Source: Amycolatopsis bullii (GTDB taxonomy: Bacteria > Actinomycetota > Actinomycetes > Mycobacteriales > Pseudonocardiaceae). Taken from it: a stretch of DNA of 64,000 nucleotides. This document shows positions 40,538-48,888 of this stretch, in pieces. The notes under the pieces were generated by a model. The model was not told the DNA's origin and did no database searches. It saw only the letters and a list, made by a program, of their open reading frames with translations. The position numbers were made by a program, and so were the translations under genes. Position 1 is the stretch's first letter; each line of letters begins with the position of its first letter. The stretch lies in NCBI RefSeq assembly GCF_014654205.1, contig NZ_BNAW01000033.1, positions 1-64,000 of the forward strand, read 5' to 3'.

Positions 40538-40590
40538 GCAGTGAATGACTCATTCCTGGCGCCGGATGCCTGGAATGAGTCATTCACTGC
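40538..40590. repeat. Long inverted repeat with self-palindromic arms
   Basis: GCAGTGAATGACTCATTCC (40538-40556) and its exact reverse complement (40572-40590) flank a 15-bp centre. Each arm itself contains GAATGACTCATTC, a palindrome around one base, so the element can form a cruciform or several dimer sites. It lies upstream of alkB and far from the conservon start. Confidence 0.8.
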
Positions 40591-40943
40591 AACCGTCGCC
40601 GGCCGCGCGCGGCGAACCGGCAGGCGCGACTTTCACCCGTTCGGCCCAGTGGACAAGCCGTCGAAATGTGTCCCAGGCCTGCTACCAGAGCAAATGGCGG
40701 TAATCGTCTCCGAACAGAAAGTAAACACCGTTCGCCGCAGACCGGACGAGTGTCCGGAAGCCGGGTCGCACCCACCGGGTGTCAGGGGTTCGTGGTAAAA
40801 AACGGACCCTGATCGATTCCGCGGCAACACGGAGGGTGAGGCGAAGACGGGTGACGGCGGCCGCTGTGTCCCATCGTCGTGTCCGCTTCCTCGTCCGGGT
40901 CCCCTTTCCTCGCCGACCGTCACTCAGGAGTTCGTGAACCGCC
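40591..40943. other. Intergenic region before the conservon
   Basis: About 350 bp without a convincing gene. An AT-richer patch (AGAAAGTAAACACCG around 40717, GGTAAAAAACGG around 40794) may hold the conservon promoter. No palindrome or RNA gene was recognised here. Confidence 0.4.
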
Positions 40944-43331
40944 GTGCTGAACAAAGACCCCAGGGACGAGTCGGACAAGCCGTACGACAAGTCGATCCGC
41001 AAAAGGCTGACCAGGACCGTTCTCATTCCCAGTGTGACGCTGCTGGTGCTGTGGATCGCGGTCTCGTCCTACTTCCTCTTCAATGGCGTTTACGTCCGCC
41101 TCGTCGCCGCTTCCGTGCGCGAGGTGTCGATCCCCGCCGCCACCGCGCTGGCCGAGTTCCAGAAGGAACGCCAGACCGCGCTGCAGTACCTCGACGACCC
41201 GGCGCTCGGCCCGGCCCGGCTCCAGCAGCAGCAGAAGGCCACCGACGCCAAGCTTTCCGAGCTGAAGGACGCGTTCGCCGCGACCATCTCCAACGCGCCG
41301 GACGAGATCGCGTCCAAGGTGAACGCGCTGAAGTCGCAGTTCGACCAGCTGCCGGTGCTGCGCTCGCAGATCAGCTTCCGCAGCATCGACCGCGCCCAGG
41401 TCAACACCTACTACAACGGCGTGATGGACACCGCGTCCAACCTCTTCGACACCCAGGCCCGGATCGTCCCCGACGCCGAAGCCGCGACCGGCGGCATCAC
41501 GGCGACGTCGGTGTTCCGCGCGGGTGACATGATGTCGCGCGAGACGTCGCTGGTCTCGACCGCCTTCTCCGCCGGGACCTTCGCCCCCGACGACTTCGCC
41601 CAGTTCGCGCGGCTGTCCGGCCTCTACCGGACGCAGCTGGCGCAGATCGAGCCGTTCCTCGACCCGAGCGTCCGCCAGAAGTACCAGGCGCTGGCCACCG
41701 GGACGGCGTGGCGGCAGCTGGCGACGGCCGAGGAGGCGCTCGTCAAGCACGGCCCTTGGTCGGCGGGCGAGCAGAAGTCCGTGCCGGTGTCCGAAACGGA
41801 CTGGGAGCACGCGACGACCCAGGTCGCCCAGGGCCTGAACGACCTGGCGATCACCCAGGCCGACAAGGTTTCGGCCGCCGCGATCGACGCCGGTGACGCC
41901 CAGCTGCGCAACGTCATCATCGGCTCCATCGTCGCCCTGCTCGCCTCGCTGGCGGCGATCATCGTCGCGGTGCGGGTGTCCCGCTCGCTCGTCGACCGCG
42001 CCCTGATGACGCGCCTCGCCCGGCTGCGCAACGACTCCCTCGACCTCGCCCGCAACCGGCTGCCGGACATCGTGGAGCGGCTGAAGAGCGGCGAACCGGT
42101 CGACCTGAAGGACGAGCTCCCCCGGCTCGACCACGGCCGCGACGAGATCGGGCAGGTGGCCGAGGCGTTCAACGTCGCCCAGCTGACCGCGGTCAACGCC
42201 GCGGCGAGCGAGGCCAAGGCCCGCAGCGGCGTGCACAACGTGTTCCTCGGCATCGCGCACCGCAACCAGGTCCTCGTCCACCAGCAGCTGCAGATCCTCG
42301 ACGAGATGGAAGCCCGCGAAGAGGATTCGACGCAGCTGGCGTCGCTGTTCCAGCTCGACCACCTCGCCGCCCGCGCCCGCCGCACCACCGAGAACCTGAT
42401 CATCCTCGGCGGCAAGCAGCCCGGCCGCCGCTGGCGCAAGCCGGTGCCGCTGATGGAGGTCCTGCGCGCCGCGGTTTCGGAAACCGAGCAGTACGCGCGG
42501 GTCCAGGTCGAGCAGGTGCCCGACGTCTCGATCGTCGGCGCCGCGGTGGCCGACACGATCCACCTCGTCGCCGAGCTGGTCGACAACGCGACGTCGTTCT
42601 CGCCGCCCGGCTCGCCGGTCGAGGTGACCAGCCGGATGGTCGCGCGCGGTGTCGTCGTCGACGTGTCGGACCAGGGGCTCGGCATGAAGGACGGCGTCCG
42701 CGAGTGGGCGAACGCGATGATGGCCGAAGCCCCCGAGTTCGACGCGATGGCGCTGCGCGCGGACTCCAGCCTCGGCCTGTTCGTGGTCGCGCGGCTGGCG
42801 GCCCGGCTCGGCATCACCGTCACCTTCGACCCGTCCCGCTACGGCGGGCTGCGCGCCACCGTCCTGATCCCCACCCAGCACCTGGCCGGCGAGGACGGCG
42901 GCCCCGGGTCCACCCCCGCGGAGGACACCGCGGTCCTCGCCCCGGTGGGCGCGCCGGCGCCGCAGGCAGAAGAAAGCCCGCTCCGCACGATGGACACACC
43001 CAGCTCGTTCAGCGGTCAGATCCCGATGAAGCGAGACACCAAACCGAGGCCGTACCCGGCACGCGCCCTCACCCCGCCCGACGCCCTCCCCTCGGTGCCG
43101 GCGGCGCCGCCGGAGCCGGCGGCCATCACCCCGGCAACGGACGTGCAGCCGACCGACAACCGGCCCCGGCTGCCCCGGCGGGAGCCGCAGCAGAACCTCG
43201 TCGCCCAGCTCGAGAACGAACCCGACGACAGCCAGGACGAGGTCGTGGCCCCGGGCGAAGGCACCGCGCGCACGCTCGCGGCGTTCCACAAGGGCACCCG
43301 CCGCGGGCGCGGCGGACCGGACGACGCGTAA
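40944..43331 (+). CDS. cvnA: Conservon sensor kinase CvnA (NIT-like sensor)
   Basis: 795 residues from GTG at 40944. TM1 (VLIPSVTLLVLWIAVSSYFL) and TM2 (NVIIGSIVALLASLAAIIVA) flank a helical extracytoplasmic domain of about 280 residues, often annotated as nitrate/nitrite-sensing in this family. A HAMP-like segment and a degenerate kinase core follow (VHNVFLGIAHRNQVLVHQQL, AELVDNATSFSPPGSP, DQGLGMKDG). The Pro-rich C-terminal 150 residues are disordered. CvnA acts as a membrane hub like a G-protein-coupled receptor for CvnB-D. Confidence 0.94.
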   Translation: MLNKDPRDESDKPYDKSIRKRLTRTVLIPSVTLLVLWIAVSSYFLFNGVYVRLVAASVREVSIPAATALAEFQKERQTALQYLDDPALGPARLQQQQKATDAKLSELKDAFAATISNAPDEIASKVNALKSQFDQLPVLRSQISFRSIDRAQVNTYYNGVMDTASNLFDTQARIVPDAEAATGGITATSVFRAGDMMSRETSLVSTAFSAGTFAPDDFAQFARLSGLYRTQLAQIEPFLDPSVRQKYQALATGTAWRQLATAEEALVKHGPWSAGEQKSVPVSETDWEHATTQVAQGLNDLAITQADKVSAAAIDAGDAQLRNVIIGSIVALLASLAAIIVAVRVSRSLVDRALMTRLARLRNDSLDLARNRLPDIVERLKSGEPVDLKDELPRLDHGRDEIGQVAEAFNVAQLTAVNAAASEAKARSGVHNVFLGIAHRNQVLVHQQLQILDEMEAREEDSTQLASLFQLDHLAARARRTTENLIILGGKQPGRRWRKPVPLMEVLRAAVSETEQYARVQVEQVPDVSIVGAAVADTIHLVAELVDNATSFSPPGSPVEVTSRMVARGVVVDVSDQGLGMKDGVREWANAMMAEAPEFDAMALRADSSLGLFVVARLAARLGITVTFDPSRYGGLRATVLIPTQHLAGEDGGPGSTPAEDTAVLAPVGAPAPQAEESPLRTMDTPSSFSGQIPMKRDTKPRPYPARALTPPDALPSVPAAPPEPAAITPATDVQPTDNRPRLPRREPQQNLVAQLENEPDDSQDEVVAPGEGTARTLAAFHKGTRRGRGGPDDA

Positions 43332-43384
43332 TCCCCGACCACACACCGGAAAGTCCACAAAGGAAAGTCAGGGTCTGAAGTCGA

Positions 43385-43810
43385 ATGAACGAGTACGGGA
43401 GCCCCAAACCCGATCTCAACTGGCTGCTCGACGACATGGTGAACCGCGTGGTCGGCGCGCAGAACGCCATCGTGCTGTCCGCCGACGGGCTGCTGATCGG
43501 CAAGTCGGCCGGGATGAGCAAGGACGACTCGGACCAGCTTTCGGCCATCGCCTCCAGCCTGCAGAGCCTGGCCAAGGGGGTGAGCAAGCAGTTCAACCGC
43601 GGTCCGGTGCTGCAGAACATGATCGAGATGGAACGCGGTTACCTGTTCGTCTCCGCGGCCGGTCAAGGTGCCTGCCTCGCCGTGCTGGCGGCGGACAACG
43701 TCGACGTCGAAATGATCGCCTACGAGATGAGCCGGCTCGTCAAGCGCGTCGGTGACTACATGGCGTCCGCGCCGCGAGAAGCGGCGTCGGTGCTGCGGGA
43801 GGCCACATGA
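43385..43810 (+). CDS. cvnB: Conservon Roadblock/LC7 protein CvnB
   Basis: 141 residues. The Roadblock/LC7 fold is shown by LDDMVNRVVGAQNAIVLSAD, GLLIGKSAGMSKDDSDQLSA, GYLFVSAAGQGACLAVLAAD. It presumably regulates the small GTPase CvnD. It follows cvnA after 53 nt and overlaps the next gene by 4 nt (ATGA). Confidence 0.95.
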   Translation: MNEYGSPKPDLNWLLDDMVNRVVGAQNAIVLSADGLLIGKSAGMSKDDSDQLSAIASSLQSLAKGVSKQFNRGPVLQNMIEMERGYLFVSAAGQGACLAVLAADNVDVEMIAYEMSRLVKRVGDYMASAPREAASVLREAT

Positions 43811-44178
43811 GTGCCGAAGACGGCTGGTACGACGAAGCCGCCGGACCACTGGTCCGGCCGTACACGATCACCAGCGGCCGGACCCCGGCCGGCGCTGCGC
43901 GGCTGGACCTGTCCACGCAGGTGATGACCCTGCGGTCGGAGCAGGAACCGGCCGGGCTGGGCCCGGAGCACGTGGCGATCGTGCAGCTGTGCCGCCACCC
44001 GGTGTCCGTCGCCGAGATCGCCGTCTACGTCAAGATCCCGCTCGGGGTCGTGCGGGTGCTCGTCGGCGACCTGATCGAACGCGGCCTCGTCATCACGCGG
44101 TCGCCCACCCATAACCCGGCGCAGTCGCCGGACCTCGAAACACTCCAGGCGGTTCTCGATGGCCTCATCAAGTACTGA
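43807..44178 (+). CDS. cvnC: Conservon DUF742 protein CvnC
   Basis: 123 residues: LVRPYTITSGRTPAGAARLD, then PEHVAIVQLCRHPVSVAEIA, YVKIPLGVVRVLVGDLIERG, LVITRS. The C-terminal half has a winged-helix-like spacing. In conservons CvnC links the kinase and GTPase. Its end overlaps cvnD by 20 nt. Confidence 0.95.
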   Translation: MSAEDGWYDEAAGPLVRPYTITSGRTPAGAARLDLSTQVMTLRSEQEPAGLGPEHVAIVQLCRHPVSVAEIAVYVKIPLGVVRVLVGDLIERGLVITRSPTHNPAQSPDLETLQAVLDGLIKY

Positions 44179-44749
44179 CGGCACAGGGGCGGACATGGTC
44201 CCCACGCCGGTCAAGATCATCGTCGCGGGCGGTTTCGGCGCGGGGAAGACCACGATGGTCGGTTCGGTCAGCGAGATCCCCCCGCTGACCACCGAAGAGG
44301 TGCTCACCGAGGCGAGCGCCGGCGTCGACGACCTGTCCGGCGTCGAGCGGAAGACGACCACGACGGTCGCGCTGGACTTCGGCCGGATCACCATCTCGCC
44401 GCGGCACGTGCTGTACCTGTTCGGGACGCCGGGCCAGGCGCGCTTCTGGTTCATGTGGGACGACCTGGCCCGCGGGGCGATCGGGACGGTCGTGCTGGTC
44501 GACACCCGGCGGCTGGAGACCAGCTTCGCCGCGATCGACTTCTTCGAGCGCCGGAAGATCCCGTTCGTCGTCGCGGTGAACTGCTTCGACAACGCACCCC
44601 GCTACACCGCCGACGAGATCCGCGAGGCGCTGGTGGTCCCGGACCGTGTGCCGATCGTCATGTGTGACGCACGCGACCGTGACTCCAGCAAGCTCGCGCT
44701 GATCCGGCTCGTCAAGCACGCGATGACCGTGGTGCCCGCGCGGGTCTGA
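44159..44749 (+). CDS. cvnD: Conservon small GTPase CvnD
   Basis: 196 residues from the ATG at 44159 inside cvnC. Walker A: GGFGAGKTTMVG; switch II/G3-like LFGTPGQARFWFMWDD; G4-like VVAVNCFD. It is a Ras-like GTPase of the MglA-related conservon class. Switching is expected to report the CvnA signal to downstream targets, often cell development or secondary metabolism. The usual P450 gene (cvnE) is absent; the prenyltransferase triad starts 162 bp later. Confidence 0.95.
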   Translation: MASSSTDGTGADMVPTPVKIIVAGGFGAGKTTMVGSVSEIPPLTTEEVLTEASAGVDDLSGVERKTTTTVALDFGRITISPRHVLYLFGTPGQARFWFMWDDLARGAIGTVVLVDTRRLETSFAAIDFFERRKIPFVVAVNCFDNAPRYTADEIREALVVPDRVPIVMCDARDRDSSKLALIRLVKHAMTVVPARV

Positions 44750-44756
44750 GACCTGC

Positions 44757-44789
44757 GCGTTGTCCGGTCTTGTCCTGACTGGACAACGC
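44757..44789 (+). terminator. Hairpin after the conservon
   Basis: GCGTTGTCC (44757-44765) pairs perfectly with GGACAACGC (44781-44789), 15-nt loop. It lies 7 bp past the cvnD stop. No T-run, so termination is likely but not certain; it separates the conservon from the prenyltransferase unit. Confidence 0.55.
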
Positions 44790-44911
44790 CGGTGTCCGTT
44801 GTGGCCCTCCGTGGCCGCGGCGGGCACCGGCGTACCCACATGGCGCAATTGACTGGACCACCCGGGTGCAGCCTTTTAGTTGAGCAAGCATCCAACTGAT
44901 AGCATCCGCTC

Positions 44912-46012
44912 GTGACGAGTCGCGCGCCGGAGTTTCCTGAATATATAAGGGAAAACTATCCGGCGCAGGGTCGTCTCTTCGGCGACTTCCTGTGCGGGTT
45001 GTGGTCCACCGCCTGCGAAGCGCTCGACGTCCCCGTGGAGCAGTCCGTCCGGACCACCCGGATGTTGCGGTCGCTGCTGCCGCCGTGGGCGCACGAGCGG
45101 ATCGGGCCGTCCCCCGTCCAGCCGTCCTATGTGGCGGACGACGGGTTCCCGGCCGAGATGTCGGTCAACTGGTCCGGCGACCGGCCGGAGCTGCGCGTGC
45201 TGTTCGACAGCCTCGGCCACGAGGTGGTCTGGCCTGGTGACAGCGTTTTCCGGACCCGGCGCCTCGACCACGTGCGCGAGACGTTCACCCCGCGCGCGGG
45301 CCGCCCGTCGCCGGCCCCGCTGTGGCATTCGATCGCCTGGCGGCCACCGTCCGGCTTGGTGCACAAGACGTATTTCGGCCTGTACTCGTGGCCCCACGCG
45401 CAACGCGAGGCCGCGGTGGCCGAAGCCATGGCCCAGCTCGGTCTCGGCGAAGCCTGGGCCGACACGCGCCGCCGTGTCGAAACTGTCGAAGGCGACCGCG
45501 AGATCGAGTTCTTCGCCGTCGACCTGACCGACGACGCCCAGGCCCGGGTCAAGATCTACTACCGCAACCACGACGCGGGCCTCGCCGAAGTCGAGCGGGT
45601 CGCTTCGGTGGCCCTGCACCACGACTCCGGCCGCGCACAGAGCGCTTACCGGACGCTGGCCGGCGACGGCGAGGGCGCCGGGGAGGCGGCGTTGAGCTGC
45701 CTGGCCTTCCGGTCCGGTGTGGACCGCGCCGCGGAGTCCACCACGTACCTGCGGCTGCCCGCCCTGGTGCCCGACGACCGCGAAGCCGTGGAGCGCACGG
45801 CCGCGTTGCTGCACGACCAGGGCGTGGACCCCGGGCGGTTCCGCACGCTCGCCGCCGCGCTGGCGCCCGGGCCGCTGAGCGGCAGCCGGGGTGTGCTGGA
45901 ACTGGTGAGCTTCCGCGCGGCGGGCCGGGCCGGCGACGTGACCACCTACTTCCGCTTCCCGGTCTTCGACCGGCCGCCGCCCTCCCCCCTTTCGCCCGTC
46001 GACCTCGGATAG
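44912..46012 (+). CDS. DMATS-type aromatic (indole/tryptophan) prenyltransferase
   Basis: 366 residues from GTG at 44912. ABBA/DMATS features: HKTYFGLYSWPHAQREAAV, ARVKIYYRNHDAGLAEVERV, STTYLRLPALVPDDREAVER, DVTTYFRFPVFDR; the Lys/Tyr/Arg residues in these strands form the diphosphate shield. It should attach a dimethylallyl or longer prenyl group to an indole substrate without needing magnesium. Codons 11-13 are unusually AT-rich (TAT ATA AGG), with rare ATA and AGG. It heads a tight three-gene unit. Confidence 0.9.
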   Translation: MTSRAPEFPEYIRENYPAQGRLFGDFLCGLWSTACEALDVPVEQSVRTTRMLRSLLPPWAHERIGPSPVQPSYVADDGFPAEMSVNWSGDRPELRVLFDSLGHEVVWPGDSVFRTRRLDHVRETFTPRAGRPSPAPLWHSIAWRPPSGLVHKTYFGLYSWPHAQREAAVAEAMAQLGLGEAWADTRRRVETVEGDREIEFFAVDLTDDAQARVKIYYRNHDAGLAEVERVASVALHHDSGRAQSAYRTLAGDGEGAGEAALSCLAFRSGVDRAAESTTYLRLPALVPDDREAVERTAALLHDQGVDPGRFRTLAAALAPGPLSGSRGVLELVSFRAAGRAGDVTTYFRFPVFDRPPPSPLSPVDLG

Positions 46013-46033
46013 ACCGACCTTGAGGAGCAGATC

Positions 46034-46663
46034 GTGACCGAGCAGGACGTCGAGCGCGTGGCCCGCCACAACGAGCAGCGGCAGCGGGAGTACGAGGGGT
46101 CGGACCTGATCCGGCTGCTGACCGACGAGAGCACCCCGGCCGAGACGAAGAAGGCGGTGCTCACCTACCTCCAGCCGTGGTCGAACGCCTTCCAGCGGAT
46201 GATCAGCGCCCGCGTGACCTTCGAGAGCGACCCGGAGCTGCGCGCGCTCGCGTGCGAGCACCAGGCCGAAGAGGTCGGGCACGACAAGATCCTGGCCCGC
46301 AGCCGCGCCGACGACCGGGAGCTCGTCTGGGACCCGGTGATCGAGATGGGCGCGTCCTGGTTCGTCGACCAGTTCGCGATCCTGCCCGGCGTGCAGCGCG
46401 CGGTCCTGGCGCACCTGGCCCTCGAGGCCGGCAGCCTCGTGTTCAGCCAGGCGGGCACGAAGGCGTTCCCCGACGACGAATACTTCGAGCTGCACGACGA
46501 AGCGGACGTCGAGCACCTCGAGATGGGCTACGAAGTGCTGCGGCGGCGCACCGACTGGACGCCGGAAGCGGCGATCACCGTGCTGGACCGGGCGTGGCAG
46601 GTGATCGGCGTGGTGTCCGACCGCATCGCGGAGTGCGCTCGGCGCGATACGGTGGCGGCGTGA
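46034..46663 (+). CDS. Haem-oxygenase-like di-iron protein (iron-containing redox enzyme family)
   Basis: 209 residues from GTG at 46034, with GAGGAGCAG upstream. All-helical. Candidate ligands of the HDO di-iron fold: Glu79/Glu80 and His83 in EHQAEEVGHDK, Glu131 in LALEAGS, and Asp/Glu with His161 in HDEADVEHLEMG. Relatives include BesC, UndA and the central domain of SznF, which perform oxidative fragmentation or N-oxidation of amino and fatty acids. It lies 21 nt after the prenyltransferase and overlaps the next gene by 4 nt. Confidence 0.85.
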   Translation: MTEQDVERVARHNEQRQREYEGSDLIRLLTDESTPAETKKAVLTYLQPWSNAFQRMISARVTFESDPELRALACEHQAEEVGHDKILARSRADDRELVWDPVIEMGASWFVDQFAILPGVQRAVLAHLALEAGSLVFSQAGTKAFPDDEYFELHDEADVEHLEMGYEVLRRRTDWTPEAAITVLDRAWQVIGVVSDRIAECARRDTVAA

Positions 46664-47475
46664 CGACCACCGAACCGGCCGACGCCGCCCGGGAAATCGC
46701 GCTCGAGGCCGCCGGAGCGTACCGGGAAGCGTTGGGAGAGCGCCTGATCGGCGCCTACCTGCTGGGCAGTTTGGCCTACGGCGGTTACTCCGCGGCCGCG
46801 AGCGACATCGACCTGGCCCTGGTGCTCACCGAGAGCGACAGCGGCTCGCTGGTCGAGAACACGACGAAGGAGCTGCAGGAGCGAAGCCCGTTGCACCGCA
46901 AGCTGTCGGTGTTCTGGGCGTCCTTGCCGGCGTTGCGCGAAGGCCGCGACGACGGCCGCTTCCCGGCGCTGGACCGCCTGCAGCTGGCCGACGACGGCCG
47001 GGTGCTGCTGGGTGACGACGTCCGCGCGGAGGTCGCCCGCCCGTCGGCGGCGGAGCTGTTGCTGGAAAGCGCGCGCTTCGCGATCGCGGTGCTGGCCACC
47101 GACGAGGTGACGGCCGAGTTCCGCACGCCGAAGCGGCTGCTGGTGGACAAGGTCTGGTTCACGAAGGCGGTGTTGTTCCCGGTCAGGTTCCGCTACTCGG
47201 GAACGACGCCGACGGGCCGCGCGGCGAACAACGACGAAGCGATCGAGTGGTACTTGAGCTCGGCCGACGCTCCGGCCGCGTCACTGGTCCGGCTGGCGCG
47301 GCAGGTGCGCGCGGGTCACCCGCTGGACCCGGCCGAGGTGGAGCCGGAGCTGGCGGCGGGGCTGGTGCCGTTGTACCGGGCCTACATCGAGGCGGAAGTC
47401 CGCCGCCTGCGGGACACCGGGGCGCCGGAGGACCTGGTGAACGCGTTCGAGGACTGGAACAAGCGGCTGGGGTGA
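46660..47475 (+). CDS. Nucleotidyltransferase-domain protein
   Basis: 271 residues from a GTG overlapping the previous stop (GTGA). The Pol-beta-type NTase signature is GAYLLGSLAYGGYSAAASDI then DLALVL (hGS...DhD). The C-terminal half is helical (SAAELLLESARFAIAVLATD, FRTPKRLLVDKVWFTKAVLF, YIEAEVRRLRDTG), like aminoglycoside adenylyltransferases. It likely transfers a nucleotide to a small molecule; in this unit it may modify the prenylated product or confer self-protection, which is inference. Confidence 0.87.
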   Translation: MTTTEPADAAREIALEAAGAYREALGERLIGAYLLGSLAYGGYSAAASDIDLALVLTESDSGSLVENTTKELQERSPLHRKLSVFWASLPALREGRDDGRFPALDRLQLADDGRVLLGDDVRAEVARPSAAELLLESARFAIAVLATDEVTAEFRTPKRLLVDKVWFTKAVLFPVRFRYSGTTPTGRAANNDEAIEWYLSSADAPAASLVRLARQVRAGHPLDPAEVEPELAAGLVPLYRAYIEAEVRRLRDTGAPEDLVNAFEDWNKRLG

Positions 47476-47482
47476 AGCGGAA

Positions 47483-47512
47483 CCGGCGGTGTGCGGGGAA
47501 GCACGCCGCCGG
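47483..47512. terminator. Hairpin between convergent units
   Basis: CCGGCGGTGTGC (47483-47494) pairs with GCACGCCGCCGG (47501-47512), one G-U pair, 6-nt loop. It lies between the nucleotidyltransferase gene and the convergent sigJ. No T-run. Confidence 0.6.
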
Positions 47513-47533
47513 CTCCCGTGCTCAGTGGATCCC

Positions 47534-48406
47534 TCAGCGCAGGGTCAACGGCGTCTCCGACGCCACCCGCGTCAGCTTCTCCGGGTTCCGGACGAAGTAC
47601 AGCCCGCTGATCCGGCCGCCCTCGACGCGGACCGCCATGACGCCGTCGAACGCGCCGTCCACGTGCAGTGCCAGGCCCGGGTTGCCGTTCACGGTCATCG
47701 GCACGCCGGTCACTTCGATCTCCGTCTTGCCGATCCCGCCCACGATGAAGCGGCCCACCTTGTCCGCTCCCGACACCGGGCGCAGGGCCGCCTGCTTCAC
47801 GCCGCCGCCGTCGCTCAGCAGCACCACGTCCGGCGCCAGCAAGTCCAGCAGCCCCTGCAGGTCACGGCCCTCCAGAGCCCGCTGGAACGACTCCAGCACC
47901 GCCCGGGTCTCCTGGGCCGAAACCACCTCCCGCGGACGTCGCGCGTCGACGTGCTGCCGGGCGCGATGAGCGATCTGCCGGACCGCCGCCGGGGTCTTCC
48001 CCACCGCCTCCGCGATCTCGGCGTAGCCGACGTCGAACACCTCACGCAGCACGAACACCGCGCGTTCGGTCGGCGAGAGCGTCTCCAGGACCAGCATCAA
48101 CGCCATCGACACGCTTTCCGCGAGTTCGACGTCCTCGGCCACGTCCGGCGTCGTCAGCAGCGGCTCCGGCAGCCACGGCCCGACGTACGCCTCCTTGCGG
48201 CGCTGCATCGTGCGCAGCCGGTTGAGCGAAAGCCGGGTCGTGATCCGGACCAGGTACGCGCGCTCGTCACGCACCTCCGACAGGTCGACCTCGGCCCAGC
48301 GCAGCCACGTCTCCTGGAGGACGTCCTCCGCGTCGGCCGCCGAGCCGAGCATCTCGTAGGCCACCGTGAACAACAGGTTCCGGTGGGCGACGAACGCCTC
48401 GGTCAT
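47534..48406 (-). CDS. sigJ: SigJ-type ECF sigma factor with SnoaL domain
   Basis: 290 residues from the ATG at 48404-48406 (MTEAFVAHRNLLFTVAYEML). Region 2: GSAADAEDVLQETWLRWAEV; region 4: LSPTERAVFVLREVFDVGYA, AEAVGKTPAAVRQIAHRARQ. The C-terminal SnoaL-like domain (RALEGRDLQGLLDLLAPDVV) is the hallmark of SigJ/ECF41 factors, in which it controls core binding without a separate anti-sigma. The DoxX gene upstream is its probable target or partner, as in many ECF41 loci. Confidence 0.94.
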   Translation of the reverse strand: MTEAFVAHRNLLFTVAYEMLGSAADAEDVLQETWLRWAEVDLSEVRDERAYLVRITTRLSLNRLRTMQRRKEAYVGPWLPEPLLTTPDVAEDVELAESVSMALMLVLETLSPTERAVFVLREVFDVGYAEIAEAVGKTPAAVRQIAHRARQHVDARRPREVVSAQETRAVLESFQRALEGRDLQGLLDLLAPDVVLLSDGGGVKQAALRPVSGADKVGRFIVGGIGKTEIEVTGVPMTVNGNPGLALHVDGAFDGVMAVRVEGGRISGLYFVRNPEKLTRVASETPLTLR

Positions 48407-48420
48407 CCCGTCTCCTCCCC

Positions 48421-48789
48421 TCATGCCGGAAACCGGCCCCAGGCCACGAACGCCGCCACGGCCAGGTAGGCCAGGTTCAGCACGGCGAACCCGGCACTGC
48501 CGTGGCGGACGTGGGTGATCATCGCACCCACCATCAGCAGCACCCAGCAGGCGGCGGTCACCGGCACCAGCACCGGCGCGATACCGGTCACCGCGGGCAG
48601 GACCAGGCCGAGTGCGGCGAGCAGTTCCAGCGCGCCGAGGCTCTTGACGAAGCCGGGAGCGGCGTCGGCGGTCCATTCCCCGCCCGGCGCGGCCGCCAGT
48701 TTCTCCCTGCGCACGAACACTTTGCCGGCGCCTCCGGTCAGCGCCACGACGGCCAGCAGGCCGGCCGCGATCCACAGGGCCAAGTCCAC
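48421..48789 (-). CDS. DoxX-family membrane protein
   Basis: 122 residues with four hydrophobic segments: LWIAAGLLAVVALTGGAGKV, LGALELLAALGLVLPAVTG, LVPVTAACWVLLMVGAMITH, AVLNLAYLAVAAFVAW. The DoxX-like fold may be a redox-linked membrane subunit. It precedes sigJ by 14 nt on the same strand; this pairing matches ECF41 loci, in which oxidoreductases or DoxX proteins are typical targets. Divergent from the TetR gene. Confidence 0.9.
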   Translation of the reverse strand: MDLALWIAAGLLAVVALTGGAGKVFVRREKLAAAPGGEWTADAAPGFVKSLGALELLAALGLVLPAVTGIAPVLVPVTAACWVLLMVGAMITHVRHGSAGFAVLNLAYLAVAAFVAWGRFPA

Positions 48790-48857
48790 GACGTTCTCCT
48801 CTCGAGCGTGTCCAGCCTCAAGACACCGCCCGGCGGAGAAGTGTGACAGCGTTGATT

Positions 48858-48879
48858 CTGTACCTACTAGTATGTACAG
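48858..48879. promoter_or_regulatory. 22-bp palindromic TetR operator
   Basis: A near-perfect palindrome with arms CTGTAC and GTACAG around TACTAGTA matches its reverse complement at 20 of 22 positions. It ends 9 bp before the TetR start codon, and lies between TetR-bicupin and DoxX-sigJ. Autorepression by the TetR protein is expected. Confidence 0.78.
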
Positions 48880-48888
48880 TCAGCGCCC

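Noticed and set aside
40541..40798. An 85-residue plus-strand frame before the conservon
   Set aside because: It starts in the inverted repeat, has no Shine-Dalgarno sequence and its composition is unlike neighbouring genes.
44912..47475. Toxin-antitoxin or phage-defence system based on the nucleotidyltransferase
   Set aside because: The NTase is larger than MNT-type antitoxins, no HEPN partner is adjacent, and it is coupled to biosynthetic-type enzymes instead.
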